Shown piece by piece: positions 11,959-25,065 of a stretch of 64,000 bases of DNA. The notes beneath the pieces were generated by a model, which was given only the letters and a program-made list of their open reading frames with translations, was not told the DNA's origin and searched no databases. The stretch comes from Fasciolopsis buskii (Eukaryota > Platyhelminthes > Trematoda > Plagiorchiida > Fasciolidae). The DNA lies in NCBI GenBank assembly GCA_008360955.1, contig LUCM01001605.1, positions 5,579 through 69,578 of the forward strand, in the 5' to 3' direction. Position 1 is the stretch's first letter. Each line of letters starts with the position of its first letter. The translations under genes and the position numbers were made by a program.

Positions 11959-12553
11959 GTTCATTGGAATCCTCGTTTCCATTTTGCTCCGGACTGGAAG
12001 CAAATTTTGGTTCGGTTTTGTGTGGCCTGTGTACAGTTCAATGTAATGCGCATGTTGTATATAAACCCAGATGTAAATCTCCATTGAATAACAAAGATCC
12101 AACAATTTCCTGGACAAATCAGGAAAATCCTTCATGTCTTTCGTCTGAATCTCATCAGTCACGAGGGCAGCCGTCGGTCATCTTATCTTCATTTGTTTTG
12201 TGAAGCAGTTTGATTAAATGAGTGAGTGTAATTCCCACGCATATGATAGGAGGAAGTAATCAACCGTTTCTAATCTGAATTCTCATATCGTCTCATACGA
12301 CGGGTGAGTTGATCACCTCTACCGTCTGAGCTCTTGAAATTGCTTTGAGAAACTGTCACAGCACAAAAGGTAAGTTATCAGTTAGTTCTGAAAATAATGT
12401 TTAGTTCAAGTATGAAGTGGTTTAATCGGTTCCGCTGATTTTAAACTATCTTGCGGACCAACTGACTCCACCGACGTGCAGTCACCGTTCTCACGTTCGT
12501 TCGTGATCGGGAATTCAGGAGAGATCTTGAGCTGGTGAATTTCTAAATGGTAC
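11959..12553. repeat. Duplicated segment, copy 2
   Basis: This 595 bp block is near-identical to 10997-11598, lacking a 7-bp stretch (near 12287) relative to copy 1 and with a handful of single-base differences (for example ggtcatc against ggtcagc). It contains no gene; it is helicase 3' flank. Confidence 0.85.
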
Positions 12554-12875
12554 TTGTTCCGCGACTTTGGCACGAATCTGTGTATGGCTTATGTGCCGTC
12601 GAAACCATTGTGAGCGAAGAAAATAATCAAGGAAAAATGAAGGAAAAAGAATGCGCACAGTTCACCATGCATATTAGTTTTCACGTAGCCTTGTCGATAG
12701 GCCTGATGGTACTCGGTTATGGCACACTAAATGAATCAAAGATCGGTGTAGTGCTTTCTGCACTTTGTGTCCGAATGTGGATTCCTACCTCAAGTCTAAG
12801 GATTGGTTTTCGATTCGAATATTCCATATCACATGAACAACTTGCTCTCGATAGAACTCATGAAACTTTTAAAAT

Positions 12876-13790
12876 TGATTTGCTATGCACTTCCGAGACC
12901 CGCATACAAGACTATTGATGTAATTACTCTTCGTAACCCAGATGCGACCTTCGTCTCTCGCTTCATTCTTCATGTGCCGTGTGTTCCCCTGTCGAGCGCT
13001 CGTTGTTATGATGGCGTCTGACTCGCTTTGAACCCGAGATTGGAACGGCAGCGAGAACTATCAACTCGGATCACGCCTTGGTCTATGCGTCTAGTTTGCA
13101 GTTGCGCCAACCGAAAAGACTTTGTCATTCACAGCTGCTTCTAAGCAAACTTGTTGGTTTCGGTTTCACTATTCCCCTTCTCTGTCATTGTCTTTGCACT
13201 CAACTGGGAACAGAAAAAACGATCCTATTCGTAACAGCGGACGCCGCTCAGGACACTAGGTCATTTGGGTCTTAGAAGCAAAAGATGTCTTTAATCTCGA
13301 TTGTTTTGTTGGTTACTTGCAGATCTGTCTCTCCGAGAACCACGCACAATAAGGCGCTTAAATCTGTAGGACGATAGCTGATCAGGAGCCTGAGAAATCA
13401 TCGCGAGCACTAGTGGATAAAGTTAAAGAAAATGAGAAAGAATGTGGCTGTCGAGAGTATTTGCAACCTTTATAGACTGATTAAGACGGTCGAGTATAAG
13501 TGAATTGATCAAGGAATCCGGCCTCAGTGATTCATTTATTGGAGCGTTGGACAAAACACTTTAGAGATCAGTTTACCTGGCCCATCGTCACATTGAACTT
13601 GCCACTTAAGCTTGCTAACGAAACAATGCAGTTGGATACAAGTCGTCTATCAGAAATGGAGATGATCGATGAGATAGGTCTCCTGAATATACATAAGACT
13701 TTTGGACCAGACGGACTATCTTTGTCATTCTTTAAAGACGACACAAAGGCTTTAGCAAAAGTCCTGGGATCAACCGGAGAAGAGAACAAA
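12876..13790 (+). mobile_element. CR1-like LINE remnant (endonuclease plus start of reverse transcriptase)
   Basis: Across three frames and in the order expected of a CR1-type ORF2, the segment shows the endonuclease pieces SETRIQD (12893 onward), NPDATFVSRF, and EIGTAARTINSDHALVYAS (about 13037-13095). It then shows LIRSLRNH, RWTKHFRDQFTWPIVT (13544 onward) and GPDGLSLSFFKDD (13708 onward). The element is shortened between endonuclease blocks and broken by stops, so it is inactive. Its 3' limit is unclear; similarity fades after 13790. It shares the linker and RWxxxFRxQFxWP region with the copy at 9186-9475. Confidence 0.75.
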
Positions 13791-14026
13791 CTCCTAAGGA
13801 CTGATACGAATCGGTGGCCTTGGCAATTTCCAACAAAGATGATGGGTGCTCATGTGAAAATCACTGAGGAATTAGTTAGCGTCGCATACAAACTGCTCGA
13901 GAGCATAATCAAGATGTGCACTGACTTGGCATATGACAAACGAAAAGTGCACAGGCACAATTGCCCAACCCTAATAAAACCGATTTGACGATGTCGACCT
14001 GAAAAATTAGCATTGTCTAACTTCAC

Positions 14027-14740
14027 CGTCAACTGGCTCCTCATAAGTGCACGAATTCTCTGTCTGTCCATTGTTGGCATCATGTAGACTTGTTTATCAT
14101 TTTCAGAGGTATTCCCGAGGTTGCCATCGACAGTGATACCTAAGTTGTAAAACTCCTGTTACATTACCCGAGTTGTTTTCGATTCCCACTATCCGTCTCA
14201 CGCCTCACTTTCTACGCACCAGGTAAGCAGTTATGTGATCGGTTGGTCGAAATCCAAGTTCGTTCACTCAGCGGGTTATTGCTGGCTGCTATTCTGTATT
14301 ACGTTAAGGTAACGGTTGCAGTGGATGACACAGGCTTTTAAACAAACACGCCTGTACCTTGGACCGGCGCGGTAATCATATCGAACCTCGTGATTTGTGC
14401 TATTGTAGCGGTATCACGAAAGTGAAATTTGGGCTTGGTTAGAGTAAAATACTTCAAACAAATGATACGAGTTTCAAGACCGTAAGTACTTAGGCGGTAT
14501 TTTTCAGAGGACAGTCTGGCATGAAGGTCGCCACTTGTAAATTCAGAATGGAGCCCATCGATCGTTGGCAGACAGTGTGTGAATCCAATCTTAATGACAA
14601 AGAGGATGTGCGTGCCACTTCTCATATTAAACCACAACTATGAGAGAAATCCGCAAACGTCAGCTTGTGCCACCTACCTGTAATAGACCCGTCGTCCAAC
14701 GCATCTTATGTCGGTTGCTGCATCGCTGTCGCAGTTAAAC
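14027..14740 (-). CDS. Candidate multi-exon gene fragment, unidentified
   Basis: A phase-compatible chain on the minus strand. A short exon ends KMRWTTGLLQ at 14678 with donor cag|gtaggt. A 40-nt intron (14638-14677, ending ttctctcatag) follows, then a 93-codon exon 14637-14358 starting LWFNMRSGTHI and ending at aag|gtacag. After a 218-nt intron, exon 14139 down to about 14027 begins ITVDGNLGNTSEND and includes MDRQRIRALMRSQL. Phases 0 and 1 match at both junctions. No family is recognised. An open chain like this can arise by chance, so it needs RNA support. It would be convergent with the LINE and the helicase gene. Confidence 0.28.
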
Positions 14741-15295
14741 ATTCAGGTTCAAATGATAGGACTACTGAGTGACTGAGAGGCTTTTGCAATTGACGAGGGA
14801 TGTTATTCCCATGAACCAGGTCTGGCTATCAAACTGTGCCGCTGAAGTAACACTGTTTGCTAGGTTTTGGTTCGTATTCTATTGACATCATGCTCAATTG
14901 GCAAAATCACTTAATCGTTAACTCCTAATTCGGATTTGTCGGGCACTATTATGTTCTTGAGAATGACAGCTGAACAGACTAGACTCCGTATTTCTGATTT
15001 ACCTAGACTGGTGCCATTGGCCTGAGGAGAATAAACGCCTTGCAGTTGAGGAGCCTGGGTTCAGACCTTCTGTGCGATCAAGGATGTGCACCACTGATGG
15101 GTTCTGATGAGGGTTTTGCGAGTAAAGTGGATTCCGATAGACGGTCAGCCAAGCATAGAAAACCAATCACAAATACTGCTCGCGAGTAGTTGTGAGCTCT
15201 ATACATAAGCAGTAATTTCCGATGGCCTATTCTTGATGGATTTCGGAAAAAAAATCAATTTCAACTGAGTGGAGTCGATCGTTTCATTCCAGTAC

Positions 15296-15503
15296 GAAGG
15301 TATTAAATTGGCACAACACAGTTGACTCCAACACTACGTGAGTGGGTGTTTTATAGGGACATACAAGTTGGGATATTGTTTCACCATTGGAAAGTGGACT
15401 GCATAATCCGTCAGCGTCATTGATCCACTTTATAATAACAACATTAGTACTGTTTCCGAATAAGGGTGCTACTAATGAAGTGTTCACAGGGCCTTCCAAA
15501 TTC
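15296..15503 (-). CDS. Possible exon with MRH-like cysteine spacing
   Basis: This is an open minus-strand segment after a plausible acceptor (gacattcag, 15504). It reads KWINDADGLC, then NGETISQLVC, then VVLESTVLCQF. The spacing C-x13-C-x15-C followed by an aromatic is close to the C-terminal half of mannose-6-phosphate receptor homology domains (for example glucosidase II beta or GNPTG), where a W/Y..GxxC, R.T.V.L.C and C.Y.F pattern recurs. The conserved Arg of the sugar site is replaced here (NGET), and the closing T..AC would have to come from another exon. The donor at 15295 (gtactg) is weak. It may be the upstream exon of the 14027-14740 chain, or chance. Confidence 0.25.
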
Positions 15504-15714
15504 CTGAATGTCTCGTTGCAGGATAGTTATTGCATCATGCATGGTATCGTAATCTCCCAAAACCAGGATTAGAGACCAGCCATACTGTTGAAATATATAT
15601 GGTATATGCTGGTTGATTCGATCAGTAATCCCGTTAGGGCAGTCGAATTACATGAATTACACCGCGGTGCATGTCGTGTGTCAAGGTAAGTCGGGTGGGT
15701 CATTTATCATTTGC

Positions 15715-15872
15715 TTTATTATTGAAATAACAATGTACATCATTTTTCAGGAAGGGGTCCGCTGCCAAGAGGAAAGTGACCGGCGGCGGGGACACCTGAA
15801 CCTGCGACCTTCGCATCCAAACGTCACGACCTTATCCACTCGTCCACCGCCTGGTCATCAGCTGTCCCGGAG
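15715..15872 (-). mobile_element. tRNA-derived SINE, family 2
   Basis: On the minus strand it reads a tRNA-like head with B-box-like sequence, then gtcactttcc and a tail ending atgatgtacattgttatttc (15720-15740). The same head, linker and tail occur at 29589-29755, 41685-41850, 50375-50530 and 57378-57540. A perfect donor-like aag|gtaagt lies on the plus strand just upstream (about 15685), but no matching exon was recognised. Confidence 0.65.
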
Positions 15873-18800
15873 CAGCGTCCGAGCACCCTCCGGCGTGAAC
15901 TTAGTAAGTCGGTAACCGTCGTCTGGGCATTCCGAAATCCGGTAACCGGCCCTATTACATCAGGCCATTGGAAGCTTAGACCGTGAACGCTTCATCCCAA
16001 GCTGAAATTATGTTGTCAGTGCATTGGCTATAAAACGTGTCAGTACTAAAATCGGTTGAAAAACTTATGGAATTATGTCGAGCTGCATTGCTGCCCATCA
16101 GTAGCTACGGTAGCAGTAACAAATCCATGAGGTTATGAACCACTTGGGTTTATATAATGAGAGATTAAATAGTGAAATACAGCATGTTGCGCTTCACGGT
16201 GTCTGTAATCAAGTATCGTAGTATCCGAAGGCCGCGCGAAGTAACTACGAAAGGCTGGAAATACAAAAGAAGTGTCCAAATAGCCTAGTCAATGGTAAAA
16301 GCAAGTGGGCGAATATCTGTGGATGACAAGATTACCAAATGAGCACATTCTGTAGAAAACAAACGTAAACACAACGGTGAAAAGATAGAATAAAGAAAAG
16401 TTAGTATCGTTTCAGAGGCAAAACTTCGTGAAAGCGACAACACTGGCGTTTGACTAGTTTGATAGCAATTTTGTACTTGGCTAGAATATGGTCACAAATC
16501 AAGTAGTTTTAATCCAATTTTGGCTTCATCCAGACAAGGATAATAAATGGAATATAGGTTTTCACGGTAAAGTAAGGTCCTCGGGAGATAACATTGTTAT
16601 CAGTCTGTCCAGTAATAGGAAACATCGTTACTCTCAGATCCTATTTTGAAGATCTGCCACACACGTCAAACAGCTTGTGACGTAAAAACCGGTGGTACGT
16701 AGATGAGGACTTAAACAATTCCGGTTTGGCGCCACATAGCCAGCTGATTCAGCCAGAATCAGAGCAACGACTATCAGATCCAGATTACATTCTCGGACAA
16801 AAATGAACTGTTTGTATATTTTCGCTTTAATAGCCTACGAGTCACCTGGACGAATTTTCAATTTTTATCTGACAGCAGCCAGCCAAACGGCAGTTAGCAT
16901 AAGGCCAGTGAAATGGACTTGAATCAGACCATCTGTTAGAAGAAGCTACATCGTTTTGACACTGATATTGAATAGAACATAGCACCGTGGGTGAGCTATG
17001 TTGATACTCCAAACACGAAAGATCCATCAGGTTGCTTGGTAAGGGAAATATTATATGCTTGGAGACAGGATTAAGAAATAACTGGATATTCCAAACTGTG
17101 TGGAACAAGTTCAGCCACCTGATTGTGGCTGAAGCGCCGTGCTTACCGATCGATTTCTGCTAGAAATCTGCCAACGATAACAGGCTTGTGGCTACATACA
17201 TTTGCTTCTCTAGATCGGTTCTAGCTGGTTTGCTTCAGTTTGTTTTTCAGAACGAAAAAGTATTTGCAAACTCCCAATAAGACGTATAGCAGGTAGTTAT
17301 GGTAATTTTATTTTTCGAAACATCAGAGCAGACCGTGATCGTTTATAATAGTGCACGGATTCGAATTACCCGCTTGTACTGGAATGTGTCCAAGCCCATG
17401 GTTCTGGCTGGCTGGTTCTCAGCTGCAGGATGGTGCATTGTGTCGCGTGATTTGCGAATAAACTCAACGGGATATGATTTGAACACTAGAGAAGCAAGAA
17501 AACAGGCGTTGAATAAGCGGCAGAAATGATCTAGTCTGAGATGAGTGGTGATTCGTTGTTCCCGCGGTATTTTTGAAAGAACCAGGTATTTGAAACAAAA
17601 ACAGATACCTTTCGCAAAGGGAATATGATGAACCAATTCGAGAATGGATTCCAGGATAGAAAAGGATTTTTTACTACTATTCATTAGATGACCTATAATA
17701 TAAAGTGTAAAGGCGATCGTATGTCTCCGTAGAAAGTTCGTGATGAAAATTCAGGTAGTAACCAGTTTGTTAGTCCTGCTTTCAAAGTGAGACTTTCTGA
17801 CAGCAACTCTTTAAGAATGGTTAAAAGTCTGAGAATCGGATGGGCGAACAAAGATCCTAATTGGAGAAACGGACGAAAGGATCTCCGAAGAACAAAAAAC
17901 CACAGTAGTAGTGGCATAAAAAGGATAATTGTCCTGCGAGAACCTAGTAATAACAGGCTGTCACTAATTAGCCGATCAGCTTTTCGCTAAATTCGATTTG
18001 GAAAAGCATGGGAATTAAACGGAACTTATACCTACAAGTCAATGAAGCTTTCAGTTACGCAATGGATGAGTTAGAGTAAAGAAACGACCGGATCGAATTA
18101 GTAAATCAAATTTTTGACTATCACGAGGAGCTAGCTGGCACGTGAAAAAGAGTCAGAACGACCAAGAAGAGAAGCAGATTCCGTGGAATGTGAATCTCTT
18201 GAATCAAAATACAAATGAGGAGTTAAGAGAACTAGAGAGAATGGAAACTTTCAAAGTATTCAAAATCAACACGATTGCGCGAACTCGAGAGGTGCGTTTA
18301 AGATCTGAATTCGGTGGCAACGAGAAAATTTGGGTTGCAATCAAGTTTTGTGCTTTCCTGACGTGGAATCACATTATGGATAAAGTAGAGGACTGGACTA
18401 GATGTATTTCATGGTAGACCTTTAAGAAATAAAATACAGCGGTCGTGGGTACGAATGTTAAGGAACATAAACATTCATAGGTAATGACTGACAACTCGGA
18501 CGAGAATAGGACACTCACTGAGAAAGTTTAAGGACCAAGATATGAAACTCGAAAGTGGCACTTCCCCCGTAAAGTTTTTGTGCCAAACTCGGTTGAAAAT
18601 CCTGGGTAATATCGACCAACTATGTTTCGCTATGGATACCCGGGTCTAGCCAATCAGGAACAGGAGCCGAACTCCTTGTGAAAATTATTCACCTTGGTCC
18701 CACAGTAGCACTCCTCGTTCGGAAAACGACCGTCATTTTTCGGAGATTGTCGTTTTTCAAACACTCGGAATAAGGGATGTTAAGAGAACCGATTGGTAGT

Positions 18801-19949
18801 CGTTGGAGTCACAAAGATTGTTTCACTTGGCAATTGGAAAATGACGATTTGTTTCATGTAAATAAAAAGAAATGGGACCATAAACGGAAACGCAAGAAAG
18901 ATGTAAAAGAGGAGCCCAGTGGGGAGCACATATTTTAAAGATGATGGGTGGAACACCATCCACCACAAGTGGTTTGCGCACGTCCAGACAGGGTAACACT
19001 CCACGGATCTTCCTGGTGCTTCAAAGAGGTGTAAACGGGAGGCAAAGCCAGACGACCCTTCGGTAGAGTAGTACTGGAAGCAAACAGGGGAATAATGACC
19101 TTGACATTCCCATATTTTTTGCATATAGGATCTCTATGGCTATTACAAGTGAAAAGAAAATTGGAAGGACAGAAATTTCGGTTAACAGACTTCGCAAGGA
19201 ACAAAACGTTCGGCTTTCATTTTCGAATGAGATCAAACATCCTGCTTGGTGGAGTACGAAGATCTCGTTGGTTGTTCGTTGGACTAACCAGCATTTGCCT
19301 TGGCTTCTATAAAGCAGTGGTTGGAGGCGGGAGTGTTCGAGCGCTACCAATGGGGAAATGCTGAAAACCTTAAGCTGAAAGCACGATTACCTGCGTGATT
19401 GAGTCATTCGGAGGATTCTGGTTTGCTAGGTTTCGAAAAGTTCGAAACTAGATCTGCCCCCTAAAGAAAAAGTTTGGCGAAGAGATTTCAGAAGCGAAAC
19501 GACCATCCTTCGAATGATAAAATGTCGCGAAACGAGAAAGATCGTTCAGATTGACTGAAATACAATTTTTTACAACCTGCATTAAGGGTGACAGGGGGCT
19601 GTGATGCGTGATGTTTCCGGAAGAGGTAAGAACATAATGGTCTGATCGGGCAGTGGGCGTAAGTATGGGAATATTTCAATATAGCAATCAGAAGAAAGTG
19701 AGGATGAGGATCAGATCCATTGGTTATACGTGTAAGGGGTTAATCTGTCACAATGAACTGTTAATCGGGTTGAATCTCTTGACTGTGCATCCCTTGATCG
19801 AAATGCCAGAAGGGTGTACTGGCCAGTCCCAGTTGTGGGCAATAAAATCACCCTGCTTAGTAGCATGACATTTGCACTCAACAAGATGAAGAGTGCCCAA
19901 TGCCTAAAGTTTAGCCCTTCAAAAGCGATGTCAGTACTGCTGCAGCAGC
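15873..19949. other. No recognisable gene
   Basis: ORFs up to 114 codons occur on both strands (17343-17684 minus, 18780-19124 minus, 18142-18417 plus) without signal peptides, recognisable domains or convincing splice chains. A plus-strand frame at 17329 reads EQTVIVYNSA, superficially like a lysosomal alpha-mannosidase strand, but it is not supported by what follows. The segment is probably decayed repeat sequence. Confidence 0.5.
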
Positions 19950-20078
19950 GTTCCAGCTCGGGCGCGGTGGATACACACTGCCAATGATTCCCAAATGAGA
20001 TGAAACAGCTACACAGTGCATCCACGGTTTCTTATTGGTGAGTTGAGCTTTGATATCACATAATGAATTATTTCATGC
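19950..20078 (+). mobile_element. SINE-1 fragment, 5' truncated
   Basis: The copy starts within the block gctcgggcgcggtggata, which immediately follows the B box in full copies, and runs through gatgattcccaaatgagatg and tttcttattggtgagttgag to aatgaattatttcatg. The pol III boxes are missing, consistent with 5' truncation by retrotransposition. Confidence 0.65.
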
Positions 20079-21783
20079 AAGCAATAAATAGCACAAAAGT
20101 TGTGATTGAAAAGGTGACATTCGAGTTTTACTCACCTGAAACTGAAAGTCGAGGTCGGAAAAGTGAACATTTATCACGGGTCAGACGGAAATTAACTGAT
20201 GAACAGCAATAGGGTCATCCGTTCCGGGACAAAAGAGGTTTGAAAATTATGCTTGGGTGACGGAAAGATTGGAATTTGCCAAAGATATGACATTTAAATT
20301 ATGCAATTGCTGGAATTACTGGTTTGTCCTTTGAAATTTCTGTTGTCTTTTCTGCGCTGTTTGACCTTAGATAAATTTGGAAATTTACCATTGCAGCAAA
20401 TCTGTGCATGATTTATTGACGTAGGAAGCAGCTAACAGGTGGATTACTATGAATGTTAATAGAATGTAGCTGGAACGACAAGCTGTAAGAAAGACAGCTG
20501 CGCACCAAGGTCTGGTTGGTCATATACCGTCCATGATATTTATAGTCCGATTTAACTCCGCCAGCGCGTTGTGTAACTAATACGTTGTTTGGCATCTGTT
20601 CCGGTGAACAGTTTTGATTCGTCAAATGCACGCTGAAACTCTGATCCCCTCACACAATTCGGTCTAGAAATCCCATTCGAACCGGAAGTGGTCAGTTGGT
20701 CAGACACCGAGGTCTTGAATGGTGGATGTCCAGGGTTCAGCCCCGCCTTCGATGAAAAAAGATAAGTTATCAACAGGAACGCATTTCGAGCGTGGGCTAA
20801 CTGTGCATTTTCACTCGATTCGTAAAGTCCCTAACTGTGCTTATTTAAGACTTAAAAACGGACAATAAATTATAGGGGCAGCATTTCGTTCGTTTTTGGC
20901 GACGAATCTGAAGTGGCTTTTTCTTTTTCTTTTTCACTACTCACGAGTAGTTTTAAGCATGAGGCACCTATTCAGAGAGGGAGGGGTTTAGGAATGGAGA
21001 GAATGGTTTCGCCAGTGTCACTAACTGAGTCAAATAATATTCATGATGACCAGAGTCTCAGTGTTGGCTCTATCACTCTGGTTTCAACCTGCCACTGGAC
21101 AGTATGACCGGACTTGCCTGAATTTATGTTCTACAGTGTTTTTCATTCGCTGACTACCATTCCATTTGAATGGAACCGGAAATGAAATCCTCTGGGTGGT
21201 GGATTTGTAATTAAACTAAAGGGTCAATACAATTTTCATTTCGCCCATGGTTAGTCAAATAGAGCAAAATTTGATTGGACCGAGTAACGGAAACAAATAG
21301 AATCAATTATCGCATTGTTTCAGTTTATCAGACAACAAGGCGTAGTTATTTTCGATTGGAAAGTAATTATTTGCATATTATCTTGGGTAAACTGTCTGTA
21401 ACCCTTCGGAAGTGGGAGTGTGGGCACAGAATTACTTTCCTCCCTAGTGAATTCTGGTTTGCTAGTCTCGGTCAATAAAAAGAAGAACGACCTAAATTGA
21501 TTTCTGCAGAATTAACAAATTAACAATCCGATCTGCAGATTCTATCATTTGACGAAAACACGTTTTCACATACTGACCACGGATTGTTTTCGGTCGCCTG
21601 TTTGATCTAAGAAACTCGTCATGTTGTCATTCGTCCATTTTGTTCTCGCCAGAATCTCATCTGAATCACTGGGATTGCAAAATTGATTTTTGGACCACAC
21701 AAGGATTTGTTGAAAAGTTTCCGTCGATCATTCAAGGCTGACCTTCAGCTCGGTTTTTTGTCTCTGGTATGATTCTTAGTCGG

Positions 21784-21870
21784 ATGGGTGAACAAAATTA
21801 TCCGGGAAGCACTTAACCGATTTTTCCGTTATTTTCGAACGTCAGATACGCAAGACACTTCGGTCCGAGC
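21784..21870 (+). repeat. Dispersed repeat family 3
   Basis: The copy reads ggatgggtgaacaaaatta, then ccgggaagcactt, an aaccgatttttccgttatt block and gtcagatacgcaag. Related copies lie at 29879-29960, 33998-34100, 34868-34965 and a weaker one at 46706-46750. The consensus resembles ctggatgaacaaaattgcc followed by gggagcac, ccggtttcgcggttat and cgtcaggta. Its class is unknown. Confidence 0.45.
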
Positions 21871-24800
21871 ATCCCCATACTTACTTATGCTTGTTCATCC
21901 ATGTATATGTGAAAACACACTGGCAACAAGAATGATTTTATTCCTAACAAATTTACCCAACCGTCCACATCGGTATACCATAGAAATCACACAGGGGGCT
22001 TGGTGAAATTCAACACAAACTAATCTGAAGTATTCTCAAACATTTCGAGAGCATCAAGACCAGAGATCGTGAACAAATCTGTACATTTCTTCCAGGAACT
22101 GTCAGTTTGTCGGATCCTGTGACAAGCTTCAGCACATCCGTGGCTTCTTCCCATTTGCGGCTAGGAACAGAGGGACGTTGACAATGGATTATCAATTCAA
22201 CGCTTCTCTTCGCAACCGTAGTGGCTAATGGTTATCAAACATTTTTTTATGTGCCGTAATTCGTGTATCGCGAACAGGCAGTTTACAGTTCGATGGACCA
22301 CACGTGATTATCACATTTGGCAGGAAACGAGGAGTTGGAAAGAACAGTTCCCCTTTAAACGTGAATAGAATCAGGGGAAGGAATTGTGTGTTGGCCATAA
22401 ATCTACCGCAACCGAAGACGAAAAATTAAGGGAGAATTAAATTCCCGAGGTTAATTCGAGGTTACTTTCAGACTATGACCTTAGACGATAAGTGATGTTG
22501 GGTAATTAACGGTAAATATTTTGTGCAAAATCTGGAACTTCCAAATACAGATTATGTGGACGGATATGCGTGCCAACTAATCAAATCACAGTGAAATGGA
22601 TGATCGTTTTTGCCAAGACTTTTGTTATTTTCATGTCCTGCTGGTTTCGGCTTCATACTCGGAGAGCAACCAATGGTAACATTTCAATGCCAGTTAACAT
22701 TGCCTGGCTAAAACCGAACATTTGGGAACATCTTTCTCAGATAAAACAAGGCATCATTTATTTCTTCCTACCAAAGAAGGTAGCAACGAAGCTAACGTAA
22801 GCAACGTTGGGTTAAGAGATGGCCGTGGGTACCATGGTACGGTGACTTGAACTGTGAATGAACTATGTGAAACCACACCCTAGTTTCCTCATTGCGGGTC
22901 TAGTGATGCAACCACTCACGGTCAACAAATCATATGTGGCGATACTTGAAGTCAGGTGTAAAAAAATGACTCTTTATTTTAGTCACAAACGAGCATCCGG
23001 CGAACAGATACTAACAAAAGAGCAGCTGATTGCAAACTTCACATTGTGAATTCCAGGAAACATACTTTTGCTTTCCTGTACTCCTCCCAAAGCTTTTCTG
23101 GGTCAATGAACAGAGGAAAATTCGTACCCGGGTATCAGAAATCCATTCGCCAATTTCGCACTGACGACTGAGCTACTGATATTGACGTCAACATTGGGAA
23201 ATATTTGGATACAATCACACTACGGAATGAAAAGAATAAGTTGTTCGTTTCGATTGCTCCGGGGCTGGTCTTATTGCTGAACTGGTATGAATTCTAACAC
23301 CCTTGGCAGCGGGTAACTGTTAACTACATATTGTAATTTACAGACGATGCGTACCATCGATCAAAGGGGTGTTTAAATCTTCGGCAAATATGCTATTCAC
23401 TTAGTGGTTAGCCTCGCTATTGAAATATCAAACGCTCAGTCGCCTGAATGATTTGTCTTGTCAAAGGTCATCCCCCCGCCCGGAATCGTGGGGGAGTAAA
23501 CAAACATCAAAGTTATACTTTCATACGAATCACACGGGTTTTGTTCGCGTAGTATATGTCGTCGATACAACTTCGTTCCTACTGACCTAGACGGGAGTGG
23601 TAACACACTCTCCTTCCAGTTGGGATCACTGGATTCAGACCTTGGGTGCAGTGTAGGATACCTATCATGGATAAGCTCAAAATAGCAGGGAATGCGGACC
23701 TAGTGCCACCCGAGAGCTATGTCGATCGGATTATCTGTGATCTGTGCGTCAAAGGGCAGTCAATCAAACGTAGATGCATCAACAACTCTCGGAAATACGA
23801 ATTTTCATACAAGATGTCGCTTGTGTATCGCACTGGAATGCGGAAACGCGGAAATGAGCTAGCTTGGCGGTCAGGATGCAACGGATTTGGCGTCAGTGAA
23901 GAAATTCCGCAGATCTCTACAAGACGAGTTTCACACACAAGTGACATAACCGTTTAAATGAAACTAGACTGTTCGTTTGCGATGTGCATGTGCAAATAAT
24001 TCCACGATCCAATAGGCCAATCCGGGTTTGCAAGTCGGTTGGAAGCTTACCCTGAACAGGCACAATTCACCAATTTTGCATCCGCGTTTCATTTGCATTC
24101 TCACCATTTGAGTTGTTCCGACAGACTTGGCATTCAACCTTTTTTTGAATAGTCGTTCACCCATGAAATAACGATAAACATATTCAAGGCCATGTGTTCG
24201 GTGCAAGTGAGACTAGGGATTTGATTAGGACTCCATATTGGGTGATAATTAAGCCTTGAAACTAGTTGGAAACTATGCTCTGATGTACTCCACGATCTGC
24301 CAGCACAGATATTCGACTTATTGTCAAGTTAGCATTAGTTCTGTTTGTGCACAGGTATTATTTTATGAGGGTTCATTGCATATTTTGGCATCATAGCGCG
24401 TGTGTCGAACGTCCTCGCAAAGGCTGTCGAAGGGCGAGTGAACAGAAGATATTGTTTGTGTTTGTTCAATCACGTTCGGCTGGGAATTAGTCCAATCTGA
24501 CCCAGCCGATGAACGAAAACCCACGAAAACCGTGACTGCACAAAAACACTGAGGCTGACAAAGCGATTTCAATGATCCCGAAGAAGGTAGTTGTAAAATC
24601 TTAATTCAGACAACTAATACTCATCTGGAACACTTAAAATAGGAATGTTCACAAAAATGAGACCATTTTGGAAATTTGGCTGATTGTTTGTGCAAATCCT
24701 GCTTCATTCTACCTCCGATCGATAATGGAACTGTAATACAAACAGATATTTGCCTTAACCATTGAACTTCGCCGTTCAAAATGTGATTTCCAGCGGGAAT

Positions 24801-25044
24801 CGATTGTTGTCTTGGATAGGTCTATCGTTTTCGAGCAACGTGGACGCACTCCTGGGTGTGAACGCATCCCGGAATTCATCCAATTAGAAGCGAACAGATT
24901 CCGAAGGGGATTTCCGCTGGGCGGACCTAATTGATTGAGCTTAGAGTACACATGGAAAATTCCGAGTACACCCTATGGAAGAGAAACCGTCCTCAAAATA
25001 CGACCAACTTCCAATATTGCGGTGTGGCTAATTAACAAATGCCC

Positions 25045-25065
25045 CCCCGAGTGTACCACTCGGGG
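25045..25065. other. GC-rich 9-bp hairpin upstream of the cysteine-rich gene
   Basis: ccccgagtg, a 3-nt loop tac, then cactcgggg is a perfect 9-bp stem in otherwise AT-rich sequence, about 160 bp upstream of the TATA box at 25224. It could be a protein-binding palindrome or coincidental. Confidence 0.4.

Noticed and set aside
17299..17529. Plus-strand frame with EQTVIVYNSA resembling an alpha-mannosidase strand
   Set aside because: Only about ten residues match and the following sequence departs from the family; no consistent donor or neighbouring exon.
20690..20745. Possible tRNA gene (A and B boxes)
   Set aside because: No acceptor stem or anticodon loop that pairs; more like a decayed tRNA-derived repeat.
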